The translations under genes and the position numbers were made by a program. A stretch of DNA of 64,000 bases from Aldersonia sp. NBC_00410 (GTDB taxonomy: Bacteria; Actinomycetota; Actinomycetes; Mycobacteriales; Mycobacteriaceae): positions 1 through 64,000 of the forward strand of contig NZ_JAPENM010000011.1 of the NCBI RefSeq assembly GCF_026342035.1, given 5' to 3'. The notes below the pieces were generated by a model that saw only the letters and a program-made list of their open reading frames with translations, did no database searches and was not told the origin of the DNA. Shown here piece after piece: positions 63,350 through 64,000 of this stretch (position 1 is the stretch's first letter; each line of letters begins with the position of its first letter).

Positions 63350-64000
63350 ATGCCGCGGACGCTGCTGGTGACCAACGACTTCCCGCCCCGCCCCGGCGGC
63401 ATCCAGTCCTATCTGCATGCCTTGGCCACCCGGTTGCCCGCCGACGAACTGGTCGTCTACGCGCCCCGCTGGCGTGGGGACAGCCACCGTCGATTCGACG
63501 CCAAGCAACCGTTCGAGGTGGTCCGCCATCCCACGACCCTGATGCTGCCGACGCCGCTGGTCGCCCGGCGTGCAGCCAAGCTGATTGCCGAACGCGAATG
63601 CGACACCGTCTGGTTCGGTGCCGCCGCGCCGCTGGCCCTGCTGTCGCCGGTGCTGCGGTCGGCAGGAGTGCGGCGCATTGTGGCCAGCACACACGGTCAC
63701 GAGGTGGGCTGGTCGATGCTGCCGGGTGCGCGGCAGTCGCTAAGGGTGATCGGGGACCACACCGACGTCGTCACTTACGTCAGCCGCTACACCCGCGGCC
63801 GGTTCGCGGCGGCGTTCGGTCCGCGGGCGGCGCTCGAGCACGTGCCCCCCGGCGTCGATACCGGCGCCTTCCGCCCGGACCCGGGCGCCAGGTCGGAGTT
63901 GCGGGCCCGTTACCGGCTCGGCGACCGGCCCACCGTGCTGTGCCTGTCCCGGCTGGTACCTCGCAAGGGCCAGGACGCGTTGATCCGAGCGCTGCCCGCC
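63350..64000 (+). CDS. pimB: Mannosyltransferase PimB' (incomplete at the window end)
   Basis: The first 217 residues (MPRTLLVTNDFPPRPGGIQS...) give a GT4 glycosyltransferase. They show the N-terminal Rossmann fold, HGHEVGWSMLPG, the linking VTYVSRYTRGRF and the start of the C-terminal half (TVLCLSRLVPRKGQDALIRAL). PimB' adds the second mannose to phosphatidylinositol in the cytosol. TACGGT ends 7 bases before the ATG, so it may be leaderless. The context matches Rv2188c. Confidence 0.9.
   Translation, partial: MPRTLLVTNDFPPRPGGIQSYLHALATRLPADELVVYAPRWRGDSHRRFDAKQPFEVVRHPTTLMLPTPLVARRAAKLIAERECDTVWFGAAAPLALLSPVLRSAGVRRIVASTHGHEVGWSMLPGARQSLRVIGDHTDVVTYVSRYTRGRFAAAFGPRAALEHVPPGVDTGAFRPDPGARSELRARYRLGDRPTVLCLSRLVPRKGQDALIRALPA

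Overview
The window is high-GC DNA that reads as a mycolate-type actinobacterium, most likely Nocardia or a close Rhodococcus/Nocardia relative. The evidence is gene order. Positions 1-45000 follow the mycobacterial ftsK-argA-pgsA3-clgR-pspA-recA-recX-miaB-miaA-dapF-hflX-lexA-chiZ-nrdR neighbourhood. Positions 51000-64000 follow the qcrB-qcrA-qcrC-ctaE-trpD-(exonuclease/UvrC)-NlpC-pimB' neighbourhood. Mycothiol-type enzymes, the ClgR/PspA pair and actinobacterial SOS boxes agree with this. The genus is an inference. No rRNA, tRNA, insertion sequence, CRISPR array or clear prophage was found. Once the short genes are placed, no stretch longer than 300 bases lacks a gene.

Layout. 1-7843: an incomplete membrane protein, a DinB-type metal-binding protein, ftsK, a DUF1906 lysin-like protein, terC behind a probable manganese riboswitch, a YciI protein, argA, pgsA and cinA. 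8026-12856: the envelope-stress unit clgR-pspA with a 58-residue membrane protein, a PIG-L deacetylase, a mycothiol-dependent-type enzyme, a glycosyltransferase and a DUF3046 protein. 13070-17313: recA (SOS box plus RecA-NDp promoter), recX, a methionine aminopeptidase divergent from an XRE regulator with two matched operators, then an unrecognised two-gene unit. 17365-20787: a complete glutamate-type ABC importer on the minus strand. 20884-33916: a secreted hydrolase, miaB, a DUF349 protein, miaA, a secreted lipase, dapF, hflX and a secreted propeller-like protein. 33927-39997: a fructose PTS (ptsH, fruA, fruK, fruR) divergent from ptsI. 40163-44991: a uracil/xanthine permease, an acyl-CoA dehydrogenase, lexA divergent from chiZ, and nrdR. 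45046-51201: an HrpA-type helicase, a class III aminotransferase, a 56-residue membrane protein and a papain-fold protein. 51259-57312: the qcrB/qcrA/qcrC/ctaE respiratory genes and trpD. 57334-64000: a RAM-domain protein, an exonuclease/UvrC-like fusion, a CxxC miniprotein, two NlpC/P60 hydrolases (the first behind a c-di-AMP riboswitch), a membrane metalloprotease-like protein and the 5' end of pimB'.

How the genes work together. DNA damage is covered by recA, recX, lexA and chiZ. Envelope maintenance is covered by pspA/clgR, the NlpC hydrolases, pgsA and pimB'. tRNA modification (miaA, miaB), respiration (qcr/cta) and sugar or glutamate uptake make up the rest. Two themes cut across the window. 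Many genes have a TANNNT box 6-8 bases before the start codon and so look leaderless. Short tandem duplications (15-33 bp) repeatedly sit exactly on gene starts or stops.
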